Source: a bacterium
GTDB lineage: Bacteria > Bacteroidota > Ignavibacteria > Kapaibacteriales > UBA2268
Length of the DNA stretch: 35,824 nt
Reading direction: 5' to 3'
Assembly: GCA_030431515.1 (NCBI GenBank)
Contig: JAUIIX010000031.1
Location: 1-35,824, forward strand
Numbering within the stretch: position 1 is the stretch's first letter; each line of letters begins with the position of its first letter. Below the pieces are notes generated by a model. That model worked only from the letters and a program-made list of their open reading frames with translations. It did not search any database and was not told the origin of the DNA. The position numbers and the translations under genes are program-made. Positions 25,933 through 33,428 of the stretch are shown one piece after another.

Positions 25933-26697
25933 ATGATTCATGAAACTGCAATTGTTTCAAAAGATGCTAAAATTGGACAAAATGTTGTTATAGGTCCTTA
26001 TTGTGTGATTAGTAGCGATGTTGAAATTGGTGATAATTGTCATTTTGCAAATGGAGTTATTATTGATAATGGTGCAAGAATTGGTAATAATGTGAAAATT
26101 TATTCTTATGCATCTATTTCTACTGACCCACAAGATTTAAAATATGATAATGAAAAAACTACCGTTGAGATTGGTGACAATACTGTAATCCGTGAGTTTG
26201 CTTCTATCAATAGAGGAACTACTCACTCGTGGAAAACTGTAATTGGTAAGAATTGTTTAATAATGACTTATTGCCATGTTGCTCACGATTGTATAGTAGG
26301 TGATAATGTAATTATCTCAAATGCAACTCAATTAGGTGGCCATGTAACTGTAGAAGATTGGGTTATACTAGGTGGTGTTGTAAAAGTACATCAATTTTGT
26401 ACAATTGGTAAGCATTCAATGGTTGGTGCTGATGTAAAAATAGTAAAAGATGTACCACCCTATACTTTAATTGGTAGAAATCCAGCTCAAGTTGAAGGAA
26501 TTAATAAAATTGGACTGAAGAGAAGAGGTTTTGAAGATAAAGTAATTAAAGAAATTGAAAAGTTTTATTATGAATTAATTTTTTCAGGTAAATCTAATAA
26601 GGAAGTTATTTCTTATTACGAAGATTTAGAGAATATAGATGAAATTAATGGTTGTTTAGATTATATTAAAAACTCAAAACGTGGAATTCATCGTTAA
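25933..26697 (+). CDS. lpxA: UDP-N-acetylglucosamine acyltransferase
   Basis: LpxA catalyses the first step of lipid A synthesis, transferring a 3-hydroxyacyl chain from ACP to UDP-GlcNAc. The 254 residues (E. coli 262) start with IHETAIVSKDAKIGQNVVIG and continue through left-handed beta-helix hexapeptide repeats. The central YCHVAHDCIVGDNV block holds the catalytic His, and DWVILGGVVKVHQFCTIG follows. The C-terminal helical part contains NKIGLKRRGF. It sits 5 bases after lpxC-fabZ, and its end overlaps the next gene's GTG by 17 bases. The gene order lpxC-fabZ-lpxA is usual in this group. Confidence 0.96.
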   Translation: MIHETAIVSKDAKIGQNVVIGPYCVISSDVEIGDNCHFANGVIIDNGARIGNNVKIYSYASISTDPQDLKYDNEKTTVEIGDNTVIREFASINRGTTHSWKTVIGKNCLIMTYCHVAHDCIVGDNVIISNATQLGGHVTVEDWVILGGVVKVHQFCTIGKHSMVGADVKIVKDVPPYTLIGRNPAQVEGINKIGLKRRGFEDKVIKEIEKFYYELIFSGKSNKEVISYYEDLENIDEINGCLDYIKNSKRGIHR

Positions 26698-27496
26698 AAC
26701 TTTGTTAATTATTTTGCTTTTTACAAGTTCATTATTTTCAAATGAACAAAATTTTGAAGCACCAATTGCAGCTCAAATTGAAGCAAGAGTTGGTTCATTT
26801 TATCAAACAAATGTTGATAAAATGAGATTAGATATTGGTAATTCATTTGATTTAAGTAAATTATATGAGTCTGAATCTTTATTAGTTAATTCTGGTGCTG
26901 ATTTAATGACTTATACAAGATTGAGATCAGTTGGGAAATTTAAATTCCCAGTTGAAACAACTGATTATTATTTTGGTGTAAATTCATCAATAATTATAAA
27001 AAGTAAAACTAATAATTATTTTAGTTCTAGAATTAGAGTGGCTCATATTTCTTCTCACTTGATTGATGGGTTTTCAAAAGATGGTGTGTTTAACAAACTA
27101 CCATATACTTATTCAAGAGAGTTTGTTGATTTGTTAGTTGCTTATAATTCTAAATATAATGAAGATATTAATTATAAGGTTTACGCTGGGTTGAATATTA
27201 TTTTTTCAACTATTCCTGATGAAGTTAATTTATTTGAACCTCAGTTAGGTTTTGATTTTAATTATAATTTATATAAAAACAAATTTAACTTTGTTTTAGC
27301 TTATGATTTAAGATTATTGGGTCAAAATGGGAATTATATTGGGTCAAATTCTTTGCAAAGTGGAATTAATTATTTAACTTCGGAAACTAAAAGTATCTTT
27401 TTTGGATATTATTATTATAGCGGACAAAGTATTCATGGATTGTTTATAAAGGAATATGATCAATACCATGGTATAGGTGTTCAATTATATTATTAG
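26681..27496 (+). CDS. Outer-membrane beta-barrel protein, DUF1207-like
   Basis: This 271-residue protein begins at a GTG inside the end of lpxA and has a signal peptide (~1-20, hydrophobic LLIILLFTSSLFS). The mature part is mostly alternating strands rich in Tyr/Phe/Asn, including RIRVAHISSHLIDGF, which resembles the H-x-SSHL segment of DUF1207 proteins. It ends GVQLYY with aromatic residues, as barrels recognised by BamA do. The function is unknown. The overlap with lpxA ties expression of an outer-membrane protein to lipid A synthesis. The family assignment is tentative; the membrane location is better supported. Confidence 0.65.
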   Translation: MEFIVKTLLIILLFTSSLFSNEQNFEAPIAAQIEARVGSFYQTNVDKMRLDIGNSFDLSKLYESESLLVNSGADLMTYTRLRSVGKFKFPVETTDYYFGVNSSIIIKSKTNNYFSSRIRVAHISSHLIDGFSKDGVFNKLPYTYSREFVDLLVAYNSKYNEDINYKVYAGLNIIFSTIPDEVNLFEPQLGFDFNYNLYKNKFNFVLAYDLRLLGQNGNYIGSNSLQSGINYLTSETKSIFFGYYYYSGQSIHGLFIKEYDQYHGIGVQLYY

Positions 27497-27525
27497 AAAA
27501 TTAAAAAATATATAAAGGTGATTAA

Positions 27526-27984
27526 ATGGCAAGATCAGTAAATAAAGTTATTATTGTAGGTAATTTGGGACAAGACCCAGAAATAAGAACTACTCCTCAA
27601 GGCACACCTGTAGGAACAATAAGTGTTGCAACTTCTGAAAGTTATAAAGACAAATCAGGAGAATGGCAAGAAAACACTGAATGGCATAGAATTACATTAT
27701 GGGATTATATGGCAGATACTGCTAGTAAATATCTTCATAAAGGAAGTAAGGTTTATATAGAAGGAAAATTACAAACTCGTTCTTATGAAAAAGATGGGAT
27801 AACAAGATATATAACTGAAATTAGAGCTAAAGAATTAGTATTGTTAGATTCAAATCCAAATAGTGGTGGAAGTTCAGATAGTTATAGCGGTGGTGGTCAA
27901 TCTAATCAGTATTCTAAACCATCAAATAAAGTTAATGAAAGTGATTTGATTTCTGAAGAAGAAGATGACGACATTCCATTTTAA
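27526..27984 (+). CDS. ssb: Single-stranded DNA-binding protein
   Basis: SSB coats single-stranded DNA in replication and repair. The OB-fold (1-~108) starts [17 protein letters not shown] and contains [10 protein letters not shown] and [18 protein letters not shown] Gly/Ser-rich linker leads to the acidic protein-interaction tail EEEDDDIPF. The 152 residues are within the usual range. A ribosome-binding site (AAAGGTG) precedes the ATG. It is followed within 9 bases by cmk. Confidence 0.97.
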   Translation: MARSVNKVIIVGNLGQDPEIRTTPQGTPVGTISVATSESYKDKSGEWQENTEWHRITLWDYMADTASKYLHKGSKVYIEGKLQTRSYEKDGITRYITEIRAKELVLLDSNPNSGGSSDSYSGGGQSNQYSKPSNKVNESDLISEEEDDDIPF

Positions 27985-27993
27985 TTGATTAAA

Positions 27994-28671
27994 ATGAATA
28001 ATAAAATTAATATTGCAATAGATGGACCTGCAAGTTCTGGGAAATCAACTACTGCAAAGTTATTGGCTAATAAACTGTCTTATAGATATTTAGATACAGG
28101 GGCTACTTATAGGGCAGCTACTTATCTTTGGATCTTAAATGATAAAATAGATATTAGTGAATTTCAAAAAGTATTTGAAAAGTCAAATATAGAGATTAAG
28201 TTTGATGGACTTAAACAGTTGACTTTTTTAAATGGAATTGATGTAAGTTTAGAAATTAGAAATCAAGAAGTTACTGCCAATGTTAGTTTTATCAGTAGTT
28301 TAGGTTTTGTTAGGACATCATTAGTTAATCTTCAAAGAGAGTTTGCTAAATCTAAAAGTGTGATAGTAGATGGTAGAGATATTGGGACTGTAGTTCTTCC
28401 TGATGCTGAATTAAAAATATATTTAGTTGCGAGTATTGAAGAAAGAGCTAAAAGAAGACATCTTGAATATCAAAAAATGGGACAACAAATAGATTTTGAT
28501 ACTTTAAAAAATGAAATTGCAAACCGTGATAAATTAGATTCAGAAAGGGAAATAAGTCCTTTGAGAAAAGCAGAAGATGCAGTTGAGATTGATACAACTG
28601 GACTTACAATTGGTGATCAAGTTAATAGAATTTATAAACTTGCCTTAAAGAAGATTAATGAACATAATTAG
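27994..28671 (+). CDS. cmk: Cytidylate kinase
   Basis: Cmk phosphorylates CMP and dCMP with ATP for nucleotide salvage and phospholipid precursor supply. The P-loop is IDGPASSGKSTTAK near the N-terminus. The CMP-site strand LDTGATYRA, the VDGRDIGTVVLPDA block and the lid with EERAKRRHLE follow. The size (225 residues from the ATG) matches E. coli (227). An upstream TTG at 27985, directly after the ssb stop, would add three residues; the ATG at 27994 gives the normal start MNNKINIAIDG. The end overlaps plsC by 14 bases. Confidence 0.95.
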   Translation: MNNKINIAIDGPASSGKSTTAKLLANKLSYRYLDTGATYRAATYLWILNDKIDISEFQKVFEKSNIEIKFDGLKQLTFLNGIDVSLEIRNQEVTANVSFISSLGFVRTSLVNLQREFAKSKSVIVDGRDIGTVVLPDAELKIYLVASIEERAKRRHLEYQKMGQQIDFDTLKNEIANRDKLDSEREISPLRKAEDAVEIDTTGLTIGDQVNRIYKLALKKINEHN

Positions 28672-29335
28672 TACTTTGAAAGTTTTGATTTATACTTTAA
28701 CAGAATCTTTTAAAATCATTAATATAATGAAGAAAGAAGGTTCTGATAAGTTTTATGACGCTGCAAAAATATGGTCAACTAAACTTTTAAAAAAAGCTAA
28801 AGTTTCTATTAAAATTAAATCTTACAACTATGATAAAAATAAAAGTTATATCATTGTTGCAAACCACTCTAGTTATTTAGATATTCCTATATTATTATCT
28901 TCCTTAGATATTCCATTTGTAATAATGTATAAAAGAGAACTTGAAAAAATCCCTTTATTTGGTGAAGGGTTACGTCTCTCCCCTTTTATATCTGTTGATA
29001 GGTCAAATCCAAGAGATGCTGTAAAAAGTTTAGCAAGTGCTGTAAACCTCTTAAGTAATAATATTTCTGTTTTAATCTTTCCTGAAGGTACACGTTCAGT
29101 TGATGGCAACTTAGGCGAATTCAAAAAAGGTGCTACTCGAATTGCTTACAAGAGTAAATCTTCTATCTTACCTGTTAGAATAACTAATTCAAATGAATTA
29201 ATGAAAAAAAATTCTTTGTTTATTAAACAAGGTGAAGTTTTATTGGATATCAAAGAGGAAATTAAATTTGAAGATTATACTAATATTAAAGAAGATGAGT
29301 TACTTAGTAAACTAAAGACAATTCTATCTAAATGA
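28658..29335 (+). CDS. plsC: 1-acyl-sn-glycerol-3-phosphate acyltransferase
   Basis: PlsC acylates lysophosphatidic acid to phosphatidic acid at the inner membrane. The 225-residue protein has the HX4D catalytic motif (NHSSYLD) and the phosphate-binding FPEGTRS, with GVDRS-type block FISVDRSN between them. A hydrophobic N-terminal segment (ISTLKVLIYTLTESF) could contact the membrane. It overlaps cmk by 14 bases and radA by the 4-base ATGA, so translation is coupled on both sides. A lysophospholipid acyltransferase for another acceptor, such as an ornithine-lipid OlsA-type enzyme, cannot be excluded. Confidence 0.85.
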   Translation: MNIISTLKVLIYTLTESFKIINIMKKEGSDKFYDAAKIWSTKLLKKAKVSIKIKSYNYDKNKSYIIVANHSSYLDIPILLSSLDIPFVIMYKRELEKIPLFGEGLRLSPFISVDRSNPRDAVKSLASAVNLLSNNISVLIFPEGTRSVDGNLGEFKKGATRIAYKSKSSILPVRITNSNELMKKNSLFIKQGEVLLDIKEEIKFEDYTNIKEDELLSKLKTILSK

Positions 29336-30669
29336 AAACTAAACAATTATATAAATGTAAAAATTGTGGGGCTTCCTCAACTAAATGGCAGGGCAAGTGC
29401 TTTAATTGTGATCAGTGGGATACTTTTGAAGAAATTACTTTTAATCCTAAAAAAGTAAGTGGCAAACATAGAAATATAGAAATCAAGAAGTTATCTAATG
29501 TTAATGATGAACTTGGAGTAAGATATTTATCAAATATTGAAGAGCTAAATAGAGTACTGGGTGGTGGAATTACACCAGGTAGCCTGATATTAATAGGTGG
29601 TGACCCTGGAATTGGTAAATCAACTTTAATGTTACAATTAGCTTCTAACTTATCTAAATTTAATCCTATTTATATTACTGGTGAAGAATCATTATCTCAA
29701 ATTAAGAATAGAGCTAAACGTCTTAGTGACACAAATTTAGATTTAGATATTGTATCAAATAATTCTTTAGAAGATATTATTTATCTTTTAAAAAACAGTG
29801 AAAATCAAATATATATTGTTGATTCTATTCAGTCAATTCATAGTGATGAAATATCTTCTGCCGCTGGTTCTGTAGTGCAAGTTAGAGAATGCACTCAAAG
29901 AATAATGGAAGTTTGCAAGCAATATAATAAAACAGTTTTCTTAGTAGGTCACATAACTAAAGATGGTGCGATTGCAGGACCAAAAATATTAGAGCATTTA
30001 GTTGATACAGTTTTACAATTTGAGGGTGATTCTGGTTTAAATTATCGAATATTAAGAACAATAAAGAATAGATTTGGTTCGACTAATGAAATTGGTATTT
30101 TTGAAATGAAAAGTTCTGGTTTAGTTGAAGTTAAGAATCCTTCTGGTATATTTTTATCACATAATACTAATTTAGAACCTGGTGTAGCAATTACTCCAAC
30201 TATTGAAGGGACAAGACCTTTTTTAAACGAAATACAATCATTGGTAACATTTACTGGGTACTCTATGCCACAGCGAATCGCAAATGGTATGGATTTAAAA
30301 AGATTGCAAATGATATTGTCTGTTTTAGAGAAACGACTTGATATTAAATTCTTCAAACATGATGTATTTCTAAATATTACTGGTGGTTTATCTATCAATG
30401 ACCCTGCTGCAGACCTTGCTATTGCTGCTTCTCTTATAAGTTCTTATGAAAATAGGGCTTTATCGAAATCTACTATTATTGTTGGCGAAATTGGTTTGAC
30501 TGGTGAGATTAGACCAGTATCTTTAGTGGAAACAAGGATAAACGAAGCCGCTAAATTAGGATTTAAAAAAGCAATAGTGCCAGAACAGAATATAAATGAA
30601 GTAAATTCAAATATTAAAGTTATCCAAATTCCAAGACTTTCACTTGCAATTCAAAAGTTTTTTGTTTAA
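29332..30669 (+). CDS. radA: DNA repair protein RadA
   Basis: RadA is a RecA-like ATPase that drives branch migration in recombination. The N-terminal zinc finger has C9, C12, C23 and C26 (CKNCGASSTKWQGKC, then FNC). Walker A is GGDPGIGKST (89-98), the RadA-specific KNRFG motif is at 245-249, and the C-terminal third is Lon-protease-like (GGLSINDPAADLAIAASLIS, VGEIGLTGEIRPV). The 445 residues are near the E. coli 460. It closes the run that began with lpxC-fabZ. Its stop codon directly abuts the stop of the convergent DUF2490-like gene with no intergenic base, so no terminator separates them. Confidence 0.96.
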   Translation: MKTKQLYKCKNCGASSTKWQGKCFNCDQWDTFEEITFNPKKVSGKHRNIEIKKLSNVNDELGVRYLSNIEELNRVLGGGITPGSLILIGGDPGIGKSTLMLQLASNLSKFNPIYITGEESLSQIKNRAKRLSDTNLDLDIVSNNSLEDIIYLLKNSENQIYIVDSIQSIHSDEISSAAGSVVQVRECTQRIMEVCKQYNKTVFLVGHITKDGAIAGPKILEHLVDTVLQFEGDSGLNYRILRTIKNRFGSTNEIGIFEMKSSGLVEVKNPSGIFLSHNTNLEPGVAITPTIEGTRPFLNEIQSLVTFTGYSMPQRIANGMDLKRLQMILSVLEKRLDIKFFKHDVFLNITGGLSINDPAADLAIAASLISSYENRALSKSTIIVGEIGLTGEIRPVSLVETRINEAAKLGFKKAIVPEQNINEVNSNIKVIQIPRLSLAIQKFFV

Positions 30670-31419
30670 TTATTTATCAAGTAAATCAAAATTATTTGAA
30701 ATTGAAAATACTATTGCATTTCTTGATAAATAATGAAATGTTTCATTAGTAAATTTATTTGTTTCTTGAAACCAGTGCATATATCCTAATTTTAAGTTAA
30801 ACATTTTATTAGGGTTATAATAAATTCCCGTCTGAAATCTATTTTGATCAAATGTATTAAATATTATTTTACTACCAAAATGAACTAATATCTCATCAGA
30901 AATATAAACTCCAAAGTTTTCATTTTCAGAGTATATTTTAAATAAATCATAAGTAAATTGACCTAATAACCTTAATCTTATACTAAAATTATATTTATCT
31001 GTTAATTTGTTATTTTCAATTGCTTGAAAAAATCTTTCTTCAATTAAAATTCTATTTTGAAATTTTAATTTATCAGTTATCATATTAGAGAAAGAAATAA
31101 ATTGATTTGGTCTAAATTCTTGAGGGATTATTTCAATAGGAGTACCTTCAGATTGAGGCAAATGTAAAAGAAAATATGTAAATCCAGTTCCAACTTTAAC
31201 ATTTTGATTTATTTTATAAATATATGCCAGATTAAATTGATCATGATTACTTTTATCAGGTATTAATCTTCTAGTTTGATAATATGCTTGCAATTGAGAG
31301 TTGTCATCTAGGTTCATATTTATAGTATAATAAATACAATATTGTTTGTCATAAGTGTATTGTTTTTCAAGTGATTTACTTGTAAATGTAAAGAGAAAAA
31401 AGATAAATAATATTTGCAT
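30670..31419 (-). CDS. Outer-membrane beta-barrel protein, DUF2490-like
   Basis: This 249-residue protein has a signal peptide (~1-16, LFIFFLFTFTSKS) and a mature part of amphipathic strands typical of an outer-membrane barrel. The segment FQNRILIEERF, the RLRLLGQFTYDL strand and a later FDQNRFQTGIYYN resemble the DUF2490 family, where NR-x-x-x-G patterns recur. The function is unknown. It follows the TonB-receptor-like gene by 71 bases containing an inverted repeat, and ends exactly at the radA stop. Confidence 0.65.
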   Translation of the reverse strand: MQILFIFFLFTFTSKSLEKQYTYDKQYCIYYTINMNLDDNSQLQAYYQTRRLIPDKSNHDQFNLAYIYKINQNVKVGTGFTYFLLHLPQSEGTPIEIIPQEFRPNQFISFSNMITDKLKFQNRILIEERFFQAIENNKLTDKYNFSIRLRLLGQFTYDLFKIYSENENFGVYISDEILVHFGSKIIFNTFDQNRFQTGIYYNPNKMFNLKLGYMHWFQETNKFTNETFHYLSRNAIVFSISNNFDLLDK

Positions 31420-31435
31420 AGATTTTATATTTTAA

Positions 31436-31461
31436 GTATTAGGAGTAAAACGTCTTAATAC
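31436..31461. repeat. Inverted repeat in the leader of the DUF2490-like gene
   Basis: GTATTAGGA (31436-31444) and TCTTAATAC (31453-31461) form nine pairs with one G-T, around an 8-base loop. There is no T-run, so it is not an ordinary terminator. It could be a leader structure or protein-binding site; support is weak. Confidence 0.3.
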
Positions 31462-31490
31462 AATAATTATTTGAAATAAAATTGAATATA

Positions 31491-33425
31491 TTAGAAAGTC
31501 CAATTAAATGACATTCTAAAATTATTTGGTAAAGAATTATACATTGGTATATAAAAATAATCATTCCCAAGAAAATTGGAAAGAGTTAATTTAAGGTAGG
31601 CTTGACCCAATCGTAGTTTTACATAAAGTTCATTTCTTGCAAAAGAAGAAGGCATTTGCATCTGATTATCTATAAAAATATTCAAGTCTGTCAAATGTGA
31701 AGGCATATTGTTCTGAGATAAAAATGAAAATCTAAATCCTAAGTCTGCTCTACTCCTTCCCTTTGGAATTGTAATATAAGTATCTATAAATGAATGTAAT
31801 AATGGATTTAATTCTTTAGAATCATTTAAAGGAAAACTTAAATTATTTTTTATTATAGAATAAACTTCATCATTTGTAAAAAATAATTCATTGAATAGTT
31901 TTACTTTTAATGTTATATTTGAACCTATATATGTTTTCGTTGTTAAGTCATTTGTATAATTTAAAGTAGAATCAATTAAACTATAACTTAGCATATCATT
32001 GATTGTTCTATAGTAACCATCTATTTCAAATGAATTATTAATTCCTTGATTTATATATCTCAAATACAGTAATTGATTATTTTCAGTTTCAAGATTATTT
32101 AGAAATATTAATGGTGAAATTTCAGAATGACTATAGTCTAAAATTAAATATTGATAATCTTTGATATGATATTTAAAATTTATACCATAATTTAATAAGT
32201 TATTCTCATTCAAGTTAGAATATCTGAATCCTGTAGAAATATCTAAATTTGTTAAACTATATTTTGAAAATAGTAGTCCAGAGTAATTTATATAATAATC
32301 TATATTTGAAATATATAAATTATCCTCGATAGCAGAATTATTTAGATCTAATTTTCCTTTGATAAATAAATTAGAAATATTTTTCTCATAAGAAAAATTT
32401 AATCCTAATTTTGAAGTAGTGTATTTTACTCTATTTGGATAAAATGTACTTGAATATAAAGTTCTATTAGTAAAATCATAATTAAGATTATTAATATAAT
32501 AGACTTGTGTAGATATAGCTGAGTTAGTATCTTTTGATAATTTTGAATAATTTGCAATAACATTATTTGAAACTGTTCTATTAGAATTTACAGTAAAGCT
32601 ACTTATAGCAGTGATAGGATCAGTATCTAAACTATTGTTTTCATCAATTGATTGAATTGATAAGCCACCATAAATATCAAGATAATGATTATTATGCAAC
32701 CAAGTAATTGATAAATTTTGAAGACTATCAATATTCCATCGTAATCCTGATCTTATACTTCTACTTCTGACTTGATCATTTTCATAAACTCCTTTACCCG
32801 TGAGACTTCTAATCCCAAGATTGAAATTAATATTTGGTGCTATATTTTGAGAAAATACTCCATCAAGTGCTAAATAATCTTCTCCTGCATCTGCTGCCCA
32901 AAATCTGAAGTATGGTTTACTCGTATTGTACTTTATTTCTGGTAAATTAATAAGAGTAGAATTAGAATTATCTGAAAAGATAGAAGCCAACATTCCAGTA
33001 TAAATTTCAATATTTTCTGTATTTTCTGGTGAAAATGATGAAAAATTATTACTCAAAATCAATGGGTCTGAAAGATTAACTCCATTAAATTGTATCTGGT
33101 TATTAAGACCTGATGCAAAACTAACATTATTATTCAATCCAAGTGAAGCAAAATGTAAGGGATACATATTAGTTTCTTGAATCAAAATATCACCTAAATC
33201 TAAATAATCATTTTTTTGAATATTTCTCTTATTTATGTATTGATGTCCATTATTATTTATTAAAAATAATGATCCATGTTTAGAAAGTGGAGTATAAAGT
33301 ATAATTTTCTTTTCAACTGAATCTATTTTTGATACTTTAGAAGAATCAGATTCCATTGAAAATAAAAAATTGCCCTTTAATATTATATAAAGGGCAATAA
33401 TTGTTGTTATATGAATCTTAGACAT
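31491..33425 (-). CDS. TonB-dependent-receptor-like outer-membrane protein
   Basis: The 644-residue protein has a signal peptide (~1-23) and a short plug-like region: LGDILIQETNMYP (76-88), FASGLNNQIQFNGVNLSDPL and ENTENIEIYTGMLASIFS. A long barrel of alternating strands follows and ends RMSFNWTF, the terminal Phe signature of outer-membrane barrels. No TonB box is obvious and the protein is short for a full receptor, so it may be a plug-bearing porin-like relative rather than an active transporter. The substrate is unknown. The ATG lies 3 bases after the gyrA stop, and its signal-peptide codons contain the terminator hairpin described separately. An ATG at codon 24 would remove the signal peptide and is unlikely. 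Confidence 0.7.
   Translation of the reverse strand: MSKIHITTIIALYIILKGNFLFSMESDSSKVSKIDSVEKKIILYTPLSKHGSLFLINNNGHQYINKRNIQKNDYLDLGDILIQETNMYPLHFASLGLNNNVSFASGLNNQIQFNGVNLSDPLILSNNFSSFSPENTENIEIYTGMLASIFSDNSNSTLINLPEIKYNTSKPYFRFWAADAGEDYLALDGVFSQNIAPNINFNLGIRSLTGKGVYENDQVRSRSIRSGLRWNIDSLQNLSITWLHNNHYLDIYGGLSIQSIDENNSLDTDPITAISSFTVNSNRTVSNNVIANYSKLSKDTNSAISTQVYYINNLNYDFTNRTLYSSTFYPNRVKYTTSKLGLNFSYEKNISNLFIKGKLDLNNSAIEDNLYISNIDYYINYSGLLFSKYSLTNLDISTGFRYSNLNENNLLNYGINFKYHIKDYQYLILDYSHSEISPLIFLNNLETENNQLLYLRYINQGINNSFEIDGYYRTINDMLSYSLIDSTLNYTNDLTTKTYIGSNITLKVKLFNELFFTNDEVYSIIKNNLSFPLNDSKELNPLLHSFIDTYITIPKGRSRADLGFRFSFLSQNNMPSHLTDLNIFIDNQMQMPSSFARNELYVKLRLGQAYLKLTLSNFLGNDYFYIPMYNSLPNNFRMSFNWTF
33361..33398 (-). 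terminator. Rho-independent terminator after gyrA, inside the next coding region
   Basis: On the minus strand an 11-bp perfect stem (ATTGCCCTTTA at 33398-33388 with TAAAGGGCAAT at 33379-33369) around an 8-base loop is followed by TTTTTATTTTC. It lies 30 bases past the gyrA stop, within codons 10-21 of the TonB-receptor-like gene. Confidence 0.8.
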
Positions 33426-33428
33426 ATA

